From an uncultured Alphaproteobacteria bacterium (GTDB lineage Bacteria > Pseudomonadota > Alphaproteobacteria > RF32 > CAG-239), in assembly GCA_934229625.1 (NCBI GenBank), contig CAKQDU010000010.1:1-52876 (forward strand): DNA of 52,876 bases. Reading direction: 5' to 3'. A program made the translations under genes and the position numbers. Every line of letters begins with the position of its first letter. Within the stretch, counting starts at the first letter, position 1. The notes under the pieces are model-generated. The model did not search any database and was not told the DNA's origin. It worked only from the letters and a program-made list of their open reading frames with translations. This document shows, piece by piece, positions 17,253 to 24,445 of the stretch.

Positions 17253-17897
17253 ATGAAAAATAATGAAAATGGCCGCAGTATGATAGAAATGCTCGGCGTT
17301 TTGGCAATTATCGGGGTGCTGAGCGTGGGCGGTATTACAGCTTTCGGCACAATGTTTAACCGCTACAAAATTAACGAAACGCAGATACAGGCTAATGCAA
17401 TTGCCGCAAAAATCTCGGCTTACGGCTCTGAAAGCGCTTCATATGATGGTCTGACAAATGTGGCGGCGATTAAAATGGGGGCGGTTCCCAACAAAGCCGT
17501 GGCAGACGCGGATAAAGGGGAGCTGACAAATTTATACAGAGGTTCAATAACTATCTCCGGAGCTCCGTTATTTAATAAATCTACAGATATTTTGGCCTAT
17601 ACGATTACATATAATAACTTGCCGAAAGATGCTTGTGCTGCAATGGCTTCATATAATTGGGGTAAAGAGAGTTCATCTTTAATCGGTGTCGGAGTTGGAG
17701 CTGCAGATAGCGATATTTCCAAAATAGAGGCGACTTTGTATAAAGGTTGTGACGGATTTAAATCCAATGGTTCAAACGCATATTCTGTAGCGTGCAATAA
17801 AGGAAAAACGGTTTCGATTCCGATGCCTCCTTCGTCATTAGGCTCTGCCTGCGAATGTAAAAATGACACATGTGTTTTGGTTTTGAAATTTATTTAG
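17253..17897 (+). CDS. Type IV pilin-like protein
   Basis: A 214-residue prepilin with a very short leader: MKNNENG then RSMIEMLGVLAI, Glu at +5 after the predicted cleavage and a hydrophobic helix. The globular part (YDGLTNVAAIKMGAVPNK, then TITYNNLPKDACAAMAS) resembles the IncI1 PilS-type fold of type IVb pilins. It ends with the cysteine cluster ACECKNDTC followed by VLVLKFI. AAGGAGG precedes the start. It forms a pair with the next pilin gene 10 nt later. It may be a major pilin, because it lacks the long switched leaders of the others; that is inference. Confidence 0.85.
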   Translation: MKNNENGRSMIEMLGVLAIIGVLSVGGITAFGTMFNRYKINETQIQANAIAAKISAYGSESASYDGLTNVAAIKMGAVPNKAVADADKGELTNLYRGSITISGAPLFNKSTDILAYTITYNNLPKDACAAMASYNWGKESSSLIGVGVGAADSDISKIEATLYKGCDGFKSNGSNAYSVACNKGKTVSIPMPPSSLGSACECKNDTCVLVLKFI

Positions 17898-17907
17898 GAG
17901 AATGTTT

Positions 17908-18552
17908 ATGTATAAATCTGCAAATCAGTCCGGACGCTCAATGATAGAAATGCTGGGCGTATTGTCAATTATAGGTGTTTTGTCTGTTGGCGGTATTGCC
18001 GGTTTTTCTAAAGCTATGAATTCTCATAAAACCAATAAATGTATGGAACAAATAGCTACTATTATAGCCAACACCAGAAGCATCGGATTGCGTCAGCACG
18101 GAAGTTTTAAAGGTTTAACAACAACTTCCGCCGTAAAATTGAGAGTTGCGCCTGAGGAAATGGTAAAAGTCGTTAATAAGACAACTTCATTGGAAAATGT
18201 TTTCGGCGGAGAAGTGAAAATCGGTACATCTAAAGCTCAGCACAGCAATACTAAGAACACTAAGGAAAAAGATTTCTCTGTGGAATTTTACGGTTTGCCG
18301 CGTGAGACATGTCTGGAAATTATGGCAAAAGATTGGGGCGGCAAAAGAATAGGTGTTCTGGCGGCAAAAGATGCGAATACCTTGAGTAAAGCCAGTTATT
18401 TCAGCAGCTATGAATATTCCGACACGGCAGAATGCAAAACAGGTACCGGCTTGGCTTTTTGCGTTAATAAACAAATGCCTTTAGCAACGGCAAATCCAGC
18501 GTGCGGTTGCGGAAAGCAATCGACTTGCGCTGTCGCGGTTTGGCTTTTTTAG
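17908..18552 (+). CDS. Type IV pilin-like protein
   Basis: A 214-residue prepilin: leader MYKSANQSG, then RSMIEMLGVLSI with Glu at +5. The body has the same plan as the preceding pilin (GLTTTSAVKLRVAPEEM, FYGLPRETCLEIMAKDWGG), and the C-terminus ends NPACGCGKQSTC then AVAVWLF. So the two genes are diverged duplicates. An ATG 6 nt earlier is only 1 nt from AGGAG, so the ATG at 17908 with 7-nt spacing was chosen. The gene is followed by the secY promoter region rather than by assembly genes. Confidence 0.85.
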   Translation: MYKSANQSGRSMIEMLGVLSIIGVLSVGGIAGFSKAMNSHKTNKCMEQIATIIANTRSIGLRQHGSFKGLTTTSAVKLRVAPEEMVKVVNKTTSLENVFGGEVKIGTSKAQHSNTKNTKEKDFSVEFYGLPRETCLEIMAKDWGGKRIGVLAAKDANTLSKASYFSSYEYSDTAECKTGTGLAFCVNKQMPLATANPACGCGKQSTCAVAVWLF

Positions 18553-18613
18553 CTTTTTTAACGATTATAAATCTTAAAAAAACGCATAAAAACTGAGGAT
18601 AAAGATAAATTTG

Positions 18614-18641
18614 TTGCAAAAAAAATATTTTTGTGTATTAC
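18614..18641 (+). promoter_or_regulatory. Likely secY promoter
   Basis: TTGCAA (18614-18619) and TATTAC (18636-18641) are 16 nt apart, about 60 nt before the secY start. A dedicated promoter is plausible, because the usual ribosomal-protein genes are not upstream. Confidence 0.4.
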
Positions 18642-18702
18642 ATTAAATCCAAATGGGTTTTTATAACCCTGCAATTTGTTTTTTAAATTTAAGGATAGAA
18701 AA

Positions 18703-20052
18703 ATGGTATCATTAGCAGAAAAAATGGCGGCCAATATAGATATGTCTGCCTTTAGCAAAGCCGATGAACTGAAGAAAAGACTTTGGTTTACTGTTTGGGC
18801 TTTGATTATTTTCCGTTTGGGAACGTATATTCCTCTTCCTGGAATCAATCCGGGTGTTTTGGCTGAGATGTTTAGTCGTAATCAGGGCGGTATCTTGGGT
18901 ATGTTTAATATGTTTTCCGGCGGTGCGTTGGAGCGTATGACTATTTTTGCCTTAAATATTATGCCATATATTTCTGCATCAATCATTGTTCAGTTGGGAC
19001 AGTCCGTTATTCCGTCTTTGATGGCTCTCAAAAAAGAGGGCGAGGCCGGACATCGAAAAATTACTCACTATACAAAATGTTTGACGGTGTTGATTACCAT
19101 TATTCAAGGTTATGGTATCGCTGTTGGGTTGGAAAGCGTTTCCGGCGCAAATGGTTCGTCTGCCGTGATGATAGACAGTTTTGCGTTCAGATTTTCTACC
19201 ATTGTTTCTTTGGTCGGCGGCACCATGTTTATTGTATGGCTGGGTGACCAAATTACACAACGCGGCGTTGGTAACGGTTCTTCGTTAATCATTACCGTAG
19301 GTATTATCGCCAATATTCCGAATGCTTTGGCTCAGACTTTTGAATTGGGCCGCGCCGGTCAAATGTCTATTACCACAATTTTAATGCTGTTGGCAATGGC
19401 TTTGGCTTTGATTTATGTTATTGTGTTTGTTGAAAGAGCGCAAAGAAAAATCATTATTCAATATCCAAAGCGTCAGATGGGTATGCGCATGATGGCCGCC
19501 GAAAGCTCTCACTTGCCGCTGAAAATCAATCCAACAGGTGTTATTCCGCCGATTTTTGCCAGCTCTTTACTGCTGTTGCCTATCACAATCGCCAATTTAT
19601 CGGCAGAAAAAGGCCCGTCTTGGGTGCAAAGTTTGAGTCAGATGCTGGGACACGGTCAGCCAGTATATTTGGGATTGTATGCGTTCTTAATTCTGTTCTT
19701 TACGTTTTTCTATACTTCAGTAGTATTTAATCCGCAGGAAACAGCAGATAATTTAAAGAAACACGGCGGTTTTATAGCCGGTATCCGTCCGGGTAAAAAT
19801 ACAGCTGAATATTTGGACTATGTTATTACACGTTTAACGGTTATAGCTTCCATTTATCTGGTTTGTCTGTGCATTTTGCCTGAATTGCTGATTAGTAAAG
19901 TCGGCGTGCCGTTTGTTTTGGGCGGTACTACGCTGCTTATCGTTGTGCAGGTTACAATGGATTTTGTCGGTCAAATTCAATCTCATCTGATTGCTTATCA
20001 ATATGAGGGACTTTTGAAAAAAGCCGCATTGATTAAAAAGAAAGGGCGTTAA
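18703..20052 (+). CDS. secY: Protein translocase subunit SecY
   Basis: A 449-residue ten-helix channel protein of the Sec translocon. Family blocks are clear: KRLWFTVWALIIFRLGTYIPLPGI, the plug region with NMFSGGALERMTIFALNIMP, and the cytosolic loop QYPKRQMG before NPTGVIPPIFASSLL. The start at 18703 has AAGGAT 7 nt upstream and gives the usual N-terminus; a start 27 nt earlier lacks a binding site. adk follows directly, as in the spc operon, but rplO and other ribosomal genes are not upstream and rpsM does not follow adk. Confidence 0.95.
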   Translation: MVSLAEKMAANIDMSAFSKADELKKRLWFTVWALIIFRLGTYIPLPGINPGVLAEMFSRNQGGILGMFNMFSGGALERMTIFALNIMPYISASIIVQLGQSVIPSLMALKKEGEAGHRKITHYTKCLTVLITIIQGYGIAVGLESVSGANGSSAVMIDSFAFRFSTIVSLVGGTMFIVWLGDQITQRGVGNGSSLIITVGIIANIPNALAQTFELGRAGQMSITTILMLLAMALALIYVIVFVERAQRKIIIQYPKRQMGMRMMAAESSHLPLKINPTGVIPPIFASSLLLLPITIANLSAEKGPSWVQSLSQMLGHGQPVYLGLYAFLILFFTFFYTSVVFNPQETADNLKKHGGFIAGIRPGKNTAEYLDYVITRLTVIASIYLVCLCILPELLISKVGVPFVLGGTTLLIVVQVTMDFVGQIQSHLIAYQYEGLLKKAALIKKKGR

Positions 20053-20720
20053 TGTCTGAAACAAAAAAAGGTTTATATGTTGTTTTTACCGGCGCTCCAG
20101 GCTGCGGTAAAGGAACTCAAGCCAGAATTTTGAAAGAAAAAACACACATCTGTCATTTGTCTACAGGTGAAATGTTGAGGGAGTATGCCGCACAGGATAC
20201 TCCCTTAGGGCGTAATTTGAAAGCTTTGCTGGATAAAGGCGAGTTTGCTACCGATGAAATGATTATCGAAATGGTGCGCAACCGTATTGGTCAGCCTGAT
20301 TGCGAACATGGCTTTATTTTAGACGGTTTTCCTCGTACTTTGCCGCAAGCTGAGGTGTTGGAAGGTCTGCTTGCTGAAAAGGGTATTAAACTAACTTGCG
20401 TTTTGGAAATTCAGGTTCCGGACGAAATCATTATGGAGCGTATTTTAGGCCGCTATTCTTGCTTGAAATGCGGTGCCGGCTATCATGATAAATTCCAAAA
20501 ACCTAAAGTTTACGGCGTATGCGATGTTTGCGGCGGAACAGAATTTGGTCGGCGTAAGGACGACAATCGTGCTACCGTGCAAAATCGTCTGGTAAACTAT
20601 CGCCTTTTGACCTATCCGACAATTCCGTTTTTTGAAAAGCGCGGCTTGCTGCGTACTGTCGACGGTACCGGCACGATAGAAGCGGTTAGTAATAAGATTG
20701 ATGAAATTCTCGGGATATAG
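20052..20720 (+). CDS. adk: Adenylate kinase, zinc-lid type
   Basis: A 222-residue kinase interconverting ATP, ADP and AMP. Walker A is GAPGCGKGTQ near residues 13-22, with the AMP site LSTGEMLRE and LDGFPRTLPQAE. The LID carries four cysteines (CLKCGAGYH and CDVCGG), the zinc-binding type. The secY stop and the adk start overlap as TAATG. A terminator and two copies of a palindromic repeat follow. Confidence 0.96.
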   Translation: MSETKKGLYVVFTGAPGCGKGTQARILKEKTHICHLSTGEMLREYAAQDTPLGRNLKALLDKGEFATDEMIIEMVRNRIGQPDCEHGFILDGFPRTLPQAEVLEGLLAEKGIKLTCVLEIQVPDEIIMERILGRYSCLKCGAGYHDKFQKPKVYGVCDVCGGTEFGRRKDDNRATVQNRLVNYRLLTYPTIPFFEKRGLLRTVDGTGTIEAVSNKIDEILGI

Positions 20721-20722
20721 GA

Positions 20723-20824
20723 AAACTCGTCTAGCTGGTATCTGCTAGGGATTTTTGCGCTCGTGTACTAATTTGTACACGTCGCTTAAAAATCCCGTCG
20801 CATCTACGCACGCTATCCGAGTTT
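20723..20824. repeat. Palindromic element E2
   Basis: Outer arms AAACTCG (20723-20729) and CGAGTTT (20818-20824) enclose GGGATTTTTGCGC, the core CGTGTAC/GTACACG, and AAAAATCCC. It starts 3 nt after adk ends. It is the best-preserved copy of the element found inside pilin leaders at 813-919 and 23525-23611. Here the arms differ in sequence from those copies yet still pair. Confidence 0.8.
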
Positions 20825-20836
20825 CAGAGAGTTTGT

Positions 20837-20870
20837 GCCGGTTGCAGTAAAAAGCAGCCGGTATTTTTGT
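20837..20870 (+). terminator. Intrinsic terminator of secY-adk
   Basis: GCCGGTTGC and GCAGCCGGT form a 9-bp stem with two G-U pairs, followed by ATTTTTGT. A second, diverged copy of the same hairpin lies at about 21026-21060 after element E3. Confidence 0.75.
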
Positions 20871-20939
20871 ACGCTAAAATTTTCTCTCTTCTTGTTTTAA
20901 CGCTATCTACACTACTATCTGCAATTTTGTGAATAATGT

Positions 20940-21074
20940 GTTTTGCGCTCGTGTGCTAATTTGTACATGTCGCTTAAAAATTCCGTCGCATCTACGCATG
21001 CTATCCGAGTTTCTGAGAGTTATTGCCGGTTGCTAAAAATAGCAGCCGTATTTTTTTGTATGCCAAGATTTTCT
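20940..21074 (+). repeat. Diverged direct copy of the E2 plus terminator module (E3)
   Basis: About 135 bp repeat the stretch at 20751-20886, in the same order: palindromic core, ATCCGAGTTT, then the GGTTGCT/AGCAGCC hairpin and a T run. The core has decayed (GTGTGC instead of GTGTAC, GTACATG instead of GTACACG). This looks like an old tandem duplication of the adk 3' flank. Confidence 0.75.
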
Positions 21075-21104
21075 GCTTTACATTTTTGGTTGTATATTAT
21101 ATAA

Positions 21105-21646
21105 AAATTATGTCGGTGTACTAGCACCGACAAATTTTCTTAACAAAGAACGAAGTTAAACTCGTCTTAACTTTATTCTGGAGTTAAGATAGCATATATT
21201 TGAATGAATGTCAATAGTTCATAAGAATATATGTATGAGTTTGGCTTTGTTCTACTAATTATAAGGAACAATAGGCTCTATTTAAGAGGCTCTTTAATAC
21301 TTTAACAAAGAAATAAAAGTTATATTACGCAGTTGATTTTTTGTAGGCGTATAGATAAATACGGTAAATAAAAATCTACAAGTAAGATAGCTTTTAGACT
21401 TTGCCCTACGGGTCAATGCGTGTTTCATATTTAATTTGTCGTTTGTTTTGCTAATACATTCGGTATTAACTGCAACAAACTCCTTTTAACTATAAAACAC
21501 ACATTGATTTAAGTAATAAAGTGCCTCATAAATAGAGCCTTGGATAATAAAGATTGTATTTATTATTCGCAAACTCAAGATATATTTTTTAGTTCGTAAG
21601 GGCTAGAAATATCGGAACGGCGGGAGGAGTAATTCTGCCGTTTTTA
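21105..21646 (+). other. Gene-free, AT-rich, highly structured stretch, possible noncoding RNA
   Basis: No credible coding region. It holds a hairpin GTCGGTG/CACCGAC (from about 21115), two overlapping, mutually exclusive hairpins around 21165-21195 (AAGTTAA/TTAACTT and TCTTAACT/AGTTAAGA), the long inverted repeat at 21273-21540, and a terminator-like hairpin AACGGC/GCCGTT with a T run ending near 21646. A long structured transcript ending at that terminator is possible. I cannot match it to tmRNA, RNase P RNA or 6S RNA by motifs. Confidence 0.4.
21273..21540. repeat. Long inverted repeat, 36-bp arms, MITE-like
   Basis: The left arm (21273-21308) begins AGGCTCTATTTAAGAGGC. The right arm (21505-21540) is its reverse complement with six mismatches. 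Between them lie about 196 bp with further internal hairpins (TTTGTT...AACAAA around a TAATAC/GGTATTA stem; GTGTTT/AAACAC). It has no coding capacity. Either a non-autonomous insertion or a structured RNA would fit. Confidence 0.6.
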
Positions 21647-21661
21647 ATTTATTGCTTTACA

Positions 21662-21690
21662 TTTATAGTTTGTTTTATTAAATTGATATT
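21662..21690 (+). promoter_or_regulatory. Promoter of leader RNA copy B
   Basis: TTTACA (about 21657-21662), then 17 nt, then TAAATT, with the predicted first base (GAAAGCG) about 6 nt beyond. The layout matches the promoter of copy A at 1182-1210. Confidence 0.55.
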
Positions 21691-21886
21691 GAAAGCGTGA
21701 TGGTGCTTTTAGGGCGTGAGAACCCTTTACATTGATAGTCGTTAAAGCATAGCGACTAAAATATTATATGCCGATTTCCGTTGGACGGATGTCGGCTAAA
21801 TAAGGCTATGAGCTGAATAAGCCGAGCCGTTTATCAATGTACGGTTTCTCAACATCCGCCCGCTTTTTAACAGCGGGTTTTGTTTT
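21691..21886 (+). ncRNA. Structured leader RNA, copy B, upstream of a pilin gene
   Basis: A 196-nt predicted RNA. Closing stem P1 pairs GGGCGTGAGAACC (21712-21724) with 21843-21861. P2 is ACATTGATA/TATCAATGT (21729-21737 with 21832-21840). P3 is AGTCGTT/AGCGACT (21737-21757). P4 is at 21770-21796 and P5 at 21804-21823. The terminator stem is CCCGCT (21859-21864) with AGCGGG (21872-21877), then TTTTGTTTT. P1 and the terminator compete for C21859-C21861. Compared with copy A, four P2 base pairs have changed on both sides, while loops and P4 are nearly identical. It ends 32 nt before the pilin ATG. Confidence 0.8.
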
Positions 21887-21918
21887 ATGTATAGCAAAAT
21901 TAAACGGAGGTTAGAAAT

Positions 21919-22584
21919 ATGTATAAAAATTTTGAACAAGGGCGTTCTATGCTAGAAATGCTGGGCGTACTGGCAATTGTCGGAGTTCTTTCGGTCGGAG
22001 GAATCGCCGGATATTCCAAAGCGATGGAACAATTTAAGGTAAACAAAGCCATAAACCAATATAATATGTTGATTTTCGGAATGCTGGAACATTTAGACAG
22101 CATAAAAAAAGAAAATAAAGGAAAAATTGTCGGATTGCTGAGTTTGGCAAAAGATTTAAGCTTGCTTCCTGTTAGCTGGCAAGCGGATGAACGCAGCGAA
22201 TATCTGTCCGGTTATGGTAATAAAGTAACTGACGACCTCGGCAATACCATTCAGTTGTTTTTTGTTCCCAATGGTTTTGTCGGCGATACCGGACGCATGG
22301 TGTTCAGCTTGTTTATGGGAGGTCTGAGCGATGGAGAAAATGACAGCCACAGCAGCGTAGGTTTTTCTAAATCTTTTTGCATATCGGTTCTAAACAATGT
22401 TGTGCAACCGCTGCATGCCAACTTGTTATGGGCTAATATTCAAAATCATACCACTTTATATGGTGATACCAATTGTAATGGAAAAAATGTTAAATGCTTA
22501 AATAATCTTACAATGGATGATATAAATTCAATGTGCAGCTATTGTACTAAGGATAACTTATGTCTGTTATATCTAAATTTTTAA
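21919..22584 (+). CDS. Type IV pilin-like protein behind leader RNA
   Basis: A 221-residue prepilin, MYKNFEQG then RSMLEMLGVLAI, Glu at +5. The region after the helix (KAMEQFKVNKAINQYNMLIF) matches the genes at 221 and 52061. The C-terminus carries TTLYGDTNCNGKNVKCLNN and MCSYCTKDNLCLLYLNF, the family cysteine cluster. GGAGG lies 8 nt before the ATG and is identical to the site at 949. This gene shows the uninterrupted form of the leader that is split by element E1 in the other RNA-led pilin. It faces the pilin fragment at 22643. Confidence 0.85.
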   Translation: MYKNFEQGRSMLEMLGVLAIVGVLSVGGIAGYSKAMEQFKVNKAINQYNMLIFGMLEHLDSIKKENKGKIVGLLSLAKDLSLLPVSWQADERSEYLSGYGNKVTDDLGNTIQLFFVPNGFVGDTGRMVFSLFMGGLSDGENDSHSSVGFSKSFCISVLNNVVQPLHANLLWANIQNHTTLYGDTNCNGKNVKCLNNLTMDDINSMCSYCTKDNLCLLYLNF

Positions 22585-22642
22585 CATATTCTCTACTGGC
22601 AGCCGGAATAGTTTTTTCTCTATCCCGGCTTATGGTTTTATC

Positions 22643-22842
22643 TCAAAAAATAACGGTTACATTACAGCGTTCTTTTTTATCGCAGGAGTTACAAACTGTT
22701 TTCATCTGCGATAAAGTCATATTATTCAGACAGGACGCTTTGTTTTTACACCAAGTATCGCCATAATATGTTCCGATGCCGCCTACCATAAATACTCCGC
22801 TGATTGTGCTGTGCAGGGGCTGAATCACATTGCTGAAAATTT
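22643..22842 (-). pseudogene. Beheaded pilin 3' fragment
   Basis: The minus strand reads IFSNVIQPLHSTISGV, then GTYYGDTWCKNKASCLNN, MTLSQMKTVCNSC and ERCNVTVIF before a stop. This is the last quarter of the pilin family (compare VIQPLH, YYGD, CLNN and the cysteine cluster in its neighbours). A stop codon lies immediately upstream in frame and there is no leader, helix or binding site, so it cannot be expressed as a pilin. It lies tail to tail with the intact pilin at 21919 and just downstream of the one at 22908. It is either a deletion relic or a donor for gene conversion. Confidence 0.75.
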
Positions 22843-22907
22843 AAAAAAGCCAAGCAGTTAAAACCGACAGGGCTTTTTATGTAAATAGCTGAAAAATTGA
22901 AAAAATA

Positions 22908-23836
22908 TCACGGATTTATATATAAAACAAGGCTGCAAGCTTTTTCTGCGGTGCAGGATTTACAGGCTTCGTTCATTTGTGTGACAGTCATGTTTTTCCA
23001 AGAAATATTACTTTGGTCGTAGGATAGAAAAGCTTCCGAATTTCCGATAAATTGCGTAACGGTTTTTATTTCATTACTGTTTGCTTTAGCCACTTCTAAT
23101 GTGTTGATGCAGGAGTCATAAGCTGTAGGAGAAGTGGAATTGTCTTTTTGTTCCCAATTTATGCGAACATGATATTCAAAACTACTTGCTGTGCCGGTCG
23201 GAGTTTTCCAAGTGTTTTTACCAAAATAAACCGTAAAAGAATTGCCGCTTTTGTCATAAAGTCTATTGTCTTTGAATGTTATGCCATTTGGCAGTTCGCC
23301 CATAGCGGCAAATAAATAGCTGATATTTTCAAAAGTTTTAACCTCATGATTTAGATTATTTCTTATTTTTACCATATTGGCCAATAAATGTTCTAATGTT
23401 TCTTTTTGTACTGCGGAGCGATACATTCTCATGGCTTTGCTGAAACCATCCAATCCGACAACAGAGAGAACGGCGATGATAGCCAATACACCGAGCATTT
23501 CAATCATACTCCGCCCTAACGGGTTTGTCTGTCGGGTCACTACTAGCGCTTTTCTCGCTCGTGTACCTCGTTGTACACGTCGCTCCAAAAGTGCGGCGTA
23601 TTGACGGACAACATCCAAATCCTTAAATGCGATGTTGTTTCTTTCGGCGTCATTGCGAGCAACGCGAAGCAATCCAGAACTCTTTATAGAGTTGCTGCTG
23701 AATGTGTTATTTTCGAATGTGTGATTTTTTGCGCTGAACTCTGCAAAAACACGCTGAGCGGCAGAAAATACGCCTTTAATCAGATGTTTAGGATTTGCAG
23801 AGAGAGAGAGAGACCTTTGAATAGCTTATTTTTCAT
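22908..23836 (-). CDS. Type IV pilin-like protein, CT-repeat leader, out of frame in this sequence
   Basis: The pilin frame is open from about 23798 down to 22908. It reads ANPKHLIKGVFSAAQRVFAE, a leader of about 95 residues containing element E4, then LGRSMIEMLGVLAI (Glu at +5) and a globular domain ending EACKSCTAEKACSLVLYINP. The only ATG with a good binding site (AGAGGAAAG) is at 23836-23834. It is separated from the pilin frame by (CT)7 and is out of phase, with a stop after 18 codons. Removal of one CT would give a continuous protein. An alternative TTG start at 23672 has no convincing binding site. So this gene is read here as phase-OFF. A pilin role is supported by motif; switching is inference. 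Confidence 0.7.
23525..23611. repeat. Palindromic element E4 inside a pilin leader
   Basis: Outer arms TTGTCTGTC (23525-23533) and GACGGACAA (23603-23611, one G-U pair), middle arms GCGCTTTT/AAAAGTGC, and the core CGCTCGTGTAC/GTACACGTCGCT. The arms differ from those of E1 and E2 but remain complementary. It encodes part of the prepilin leader in frame, upstream of the cleavage site. Confidence 0.75.
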
Positions 23837-23850
23837 CTTTCTTTCCTCTA
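23651..23850 (-). repeat. Long leader repeat, copy 2
   Basis: About 200 bp shared with 52687-52876 without indels, and in part with 1-116. It contains the binding site, ATG, (CT)7 and the leader codons, and ends with the CATTGCGAGCAACGCGAAGC stretch that resembles a repeat common in Rickettsia-like genomes. Confidence 0.85.
23799..23812 (-). repeat. (CT)7 simple sequence repeat after the pilin ATG
   Basis: Seven CT units in the coding direction, beginning 24 nt after the ATG at 23836. The count is the same as in the copies at 63-76 and 52835-52848. Confidence 0.9.
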
Positions 23851-23875
23851 TATTTTAGTTAACTACTGCATTTAT

Positions 23876-23903
23876 TCTATACCAGCCATATTCAATAAGT
23901 CAA
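23876..23903 (-). promoter_or_regulatory. Promoter of CT-leader pilin gene
   Basis: TTGACT (23903-23898), 16 nt, TATAGA (23881-23876) on the minus strand, about 40 nt before the ATG. It matches the promoter at 139-166 in both boxes and in spacing. Confidence 0.75.
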
Positions 23904-23945
23904 CCGAAAAATCCGGCTGTTCGATTCGCAGCTATAAGATTTGGA

Positions 23946-23981
23946 TAAAAAAATAAAGTCGTTCTAAAGAGAACGGCTTTA
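23946..23981 (-). terminator. Terminator of the 23990 gene
   Basis: AAAGCCGTTC and GAACGACTTT (one mismatch) form a stem on the minus strand, followed by ATTTTTT. Confidence 0.7.
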
Positions 23982-23989
23982 TTATATAA

Positions 23990-24349
23990 TTAGACTGCGT
24001 ATCTAACCATGGAATACTGGTTAAACTTGAACTCATTCTTTGGAATAAGAACAAGTTTTTTATCGGCAATAGTGCGAGAGAGCAAAACTCTGTCACCGTC
24101 GCCATACTGAAACACCGTACCGACAGAAACTGGCCAAACCAAAATGTCTTTTGTTACTTTGACACTCTTGTTTGTGCGTAAATCGGTAAACTTGTCACCT
24201 TGCTTGATGCAAGGGATGATTTTTTGGATTGCCGGATGAGTATAATCCAACAATTTAGGTCTTCTCAACAAAGATAAACCAATTGGCAACTTTATTAAAG
24301 AAACAACCTCGCAATCCTTGTTCAAAACATTATAACCATTCATATGCAT
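23990..24349 (-). CDS. Hypothetical protein, 119 aa
   Basis: I do not recognise this protein. It has no signal peptide or membrane helix. It is mixed in charge, with a Leu/Pro-rich first third and a beta-like second half (VTKDILVWPVSVGTVFQYGDGDRVLLSRT). No clear Shine-Dalgarno sequence precedes either ATG (24349 or 24343), unlike most genes here. It has its own terminator and sits in an AT-rich spacer with two other small genes in the same orientation. The open frame, terminator and isolated position support expression. Confidence 0.5.
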   Translation of the reverse strand: MHMNGYNVLNKDCEVVSLIKLPIGLSLLRRPKLLDYTHPAIQKIIPCIKQGDKFTDLRTNKSVKVTKDILVWPVSVGTVFQYGDGDRVLLSRTIADKKLVLIPKNEFKFNQYSMVRYAV

Positions 24350-24445
24350 CGTATTTAGTAAAACATAAAAATAAATAAAATAATCAAAATATGCTTATTA
24401 TATACTATTTTTTGTGCTTTTTGTCAATAACTTTTTAGCAGAAAA

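Noticed and set aside
22560..22766. Open frame overlapping the end of the 21919 pilin
   Set aside because: It reads through the spacer and the reverse of the pilin fragment; its apparent helix comes from AT-rich sequence.
22908..23672. TTG start giving a protein beginning LLRVARND
   Set aside because: No ribosome binding site, the start lies inside a widespread repeat, and the frame stays open further upstream to the CT tract.
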